The position numbers were made by a program, and so were the translations under genes. A stretch of 64,000 bases of DNA from Jannaschia aquimarina (GTDB taxonomy: Bacteria > Pseudomonadota > Alphaproteobacteria > Rhodobacterales > Rhodobacteraceae). The DNA lies in contig NZ_JYFE01000060.1 of NCBI RefSeq assembly GCF_000877395.1, positions 248,001-312,000 of the forward strand, given 5' to 3'. Positions 63,848 through 64,000 of the stretch are shown here, piece by piece. Below the pieces are notes generated by a model. It was not told the DNA's origin. It was given only the letters and a program-made list of their open reading frames with translations, and made no database searches. The number at the start of each line of letters is the position of its first letter. The first letter of the stretch is position 1.

Positions 63848-64000
63848 ATGCCGAAGACGAAGCTCACCGCCGAAGAGGCGCTGCAATACCATCTTGAGCC
63901 GCGGCCCGGGAAGCTGGACATCAGCGCCTCGACGCCCATGGCGACGCAGCGCGATCTGAGCCTCGCCTATTCCCCCGGCGTCGCCGTGCCATGCGAGCGG
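63848..64000 (+). CDS. maeB: NADP-dependent malic enzyme, N-terminal part
   Basis: The first 51 codons of a gene running off the window. AGGGAGGACCGGC precedes the ATG. The segment LTAEEALQYHLEPRPGKLDI followed by TQRDLSLAYSPGVAVPCE is the standard N-terminus of the bacterial malic enzyme/phosphotransacetylase fusion type (MaeB), which decarboxylates malate to pyruvate. The presence of the phosphotransacetylase-like half cannot be checked here. Confidence 0.9.
   Translation, partial: MPKTKLTAEEALQYHLEPRPGKLDISASTPMATQRDLSLAYSPGVAVPCER

Noticed and set aside
61793-63892. 699-codon open frame on the minus strand
   Set aside because: Antisense to the second fused ABC ATPase and permease; low-complexity His/Arg/Asp composition.

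Overview
The window looks like chromosomal DNA of a high-GC alphaproteobacterium, most likely family Rhodobacteraceae (Roseobacter/Rhodobacter type). Supporting signs are strong G/C preference at third codon positions, short-form hisG with a hisZ regulatory subunit, a NasS/NasT nitrate-antitermination system, TAXI-type TRAP transport, Hint-domain and RTX/Calx-beta secreted proteins, and tightly overlapped operons (ATGA, GTGA and TGATG junctions). The taxonomic placement is inferred from gene content, not from a marker gene. Layout: 1-3898 is the end of a peptide-type ABC transporter operon (solute-binding protein, two permeases, fused double ATPase). It is followed by a 1.26 kb stretch without a gene and a medium-chain dehydrogenase (5162-6211). 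On the minus strand, 8944-6387 is a three-gene run: class III phosphodiesterase, a 70-residue peptide ending in a Cys-Cys segment, and an amidase. An L,D-transpeptidase-like exported protein, a MarC membrane protein and a VOC protein follow. The core of the window, 11840-25601, is a complete assimilatory nitrate island: nasT-nasS, an attenuator leader, nrtA, nrtB, a fused double nitrate ATPase, a haemoglobin, nirB, nirD, nasA and cysG. NasS (nitrate sensor) and NasT (ANTAR antiterminator) should control the leader at 13597-13854, where a hexaloop hairpin and a long intrinsic terminator can be read directly. A TAXI TRAP transporter and PEP synthase follow on the minus strand. From 31 to 44 kb lies an accessory, surface-oriented region: an RTX protein with an internal 576-bp-offset duplication; an ECF sigma / anti-sigma / lipoprotein-subtilase operon; an alcohol dehydrogenase coupled to a small membrane protein; and a 1611-residue protein with ten Calx-beta repeats, RTX repeats and two DUF4214 domains. 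This region holds three gene-poor, apparently decayed stretches and an IS3-family transposase remnant. From 44.6 to 64 kb the content is mostly housekeeping and transport: OmpA-like lipoprotein, Ada-like repair protein, Hint protein, endonuclease III, adenosine-kinase-like PfkB kinase, DenD-like dehydrogenase, a sugar ABC transporter without its ATPase, slyX, hisS-hisZ-hisG, a second complete peptide ABC operon containing a HAD hydrolase, and the start of malic enzyme. The two observations I find most worth pursuing are the ECF/anti-sigma/subtilase trio, in which the anti-sigma factor's periplasmic domain resembles a protease propeptide, and the small Cys-Cys peptide gene translationally coupled to an amidase. 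No tRNA, rRNA, CRISPR array or intact mobile element was recognised.
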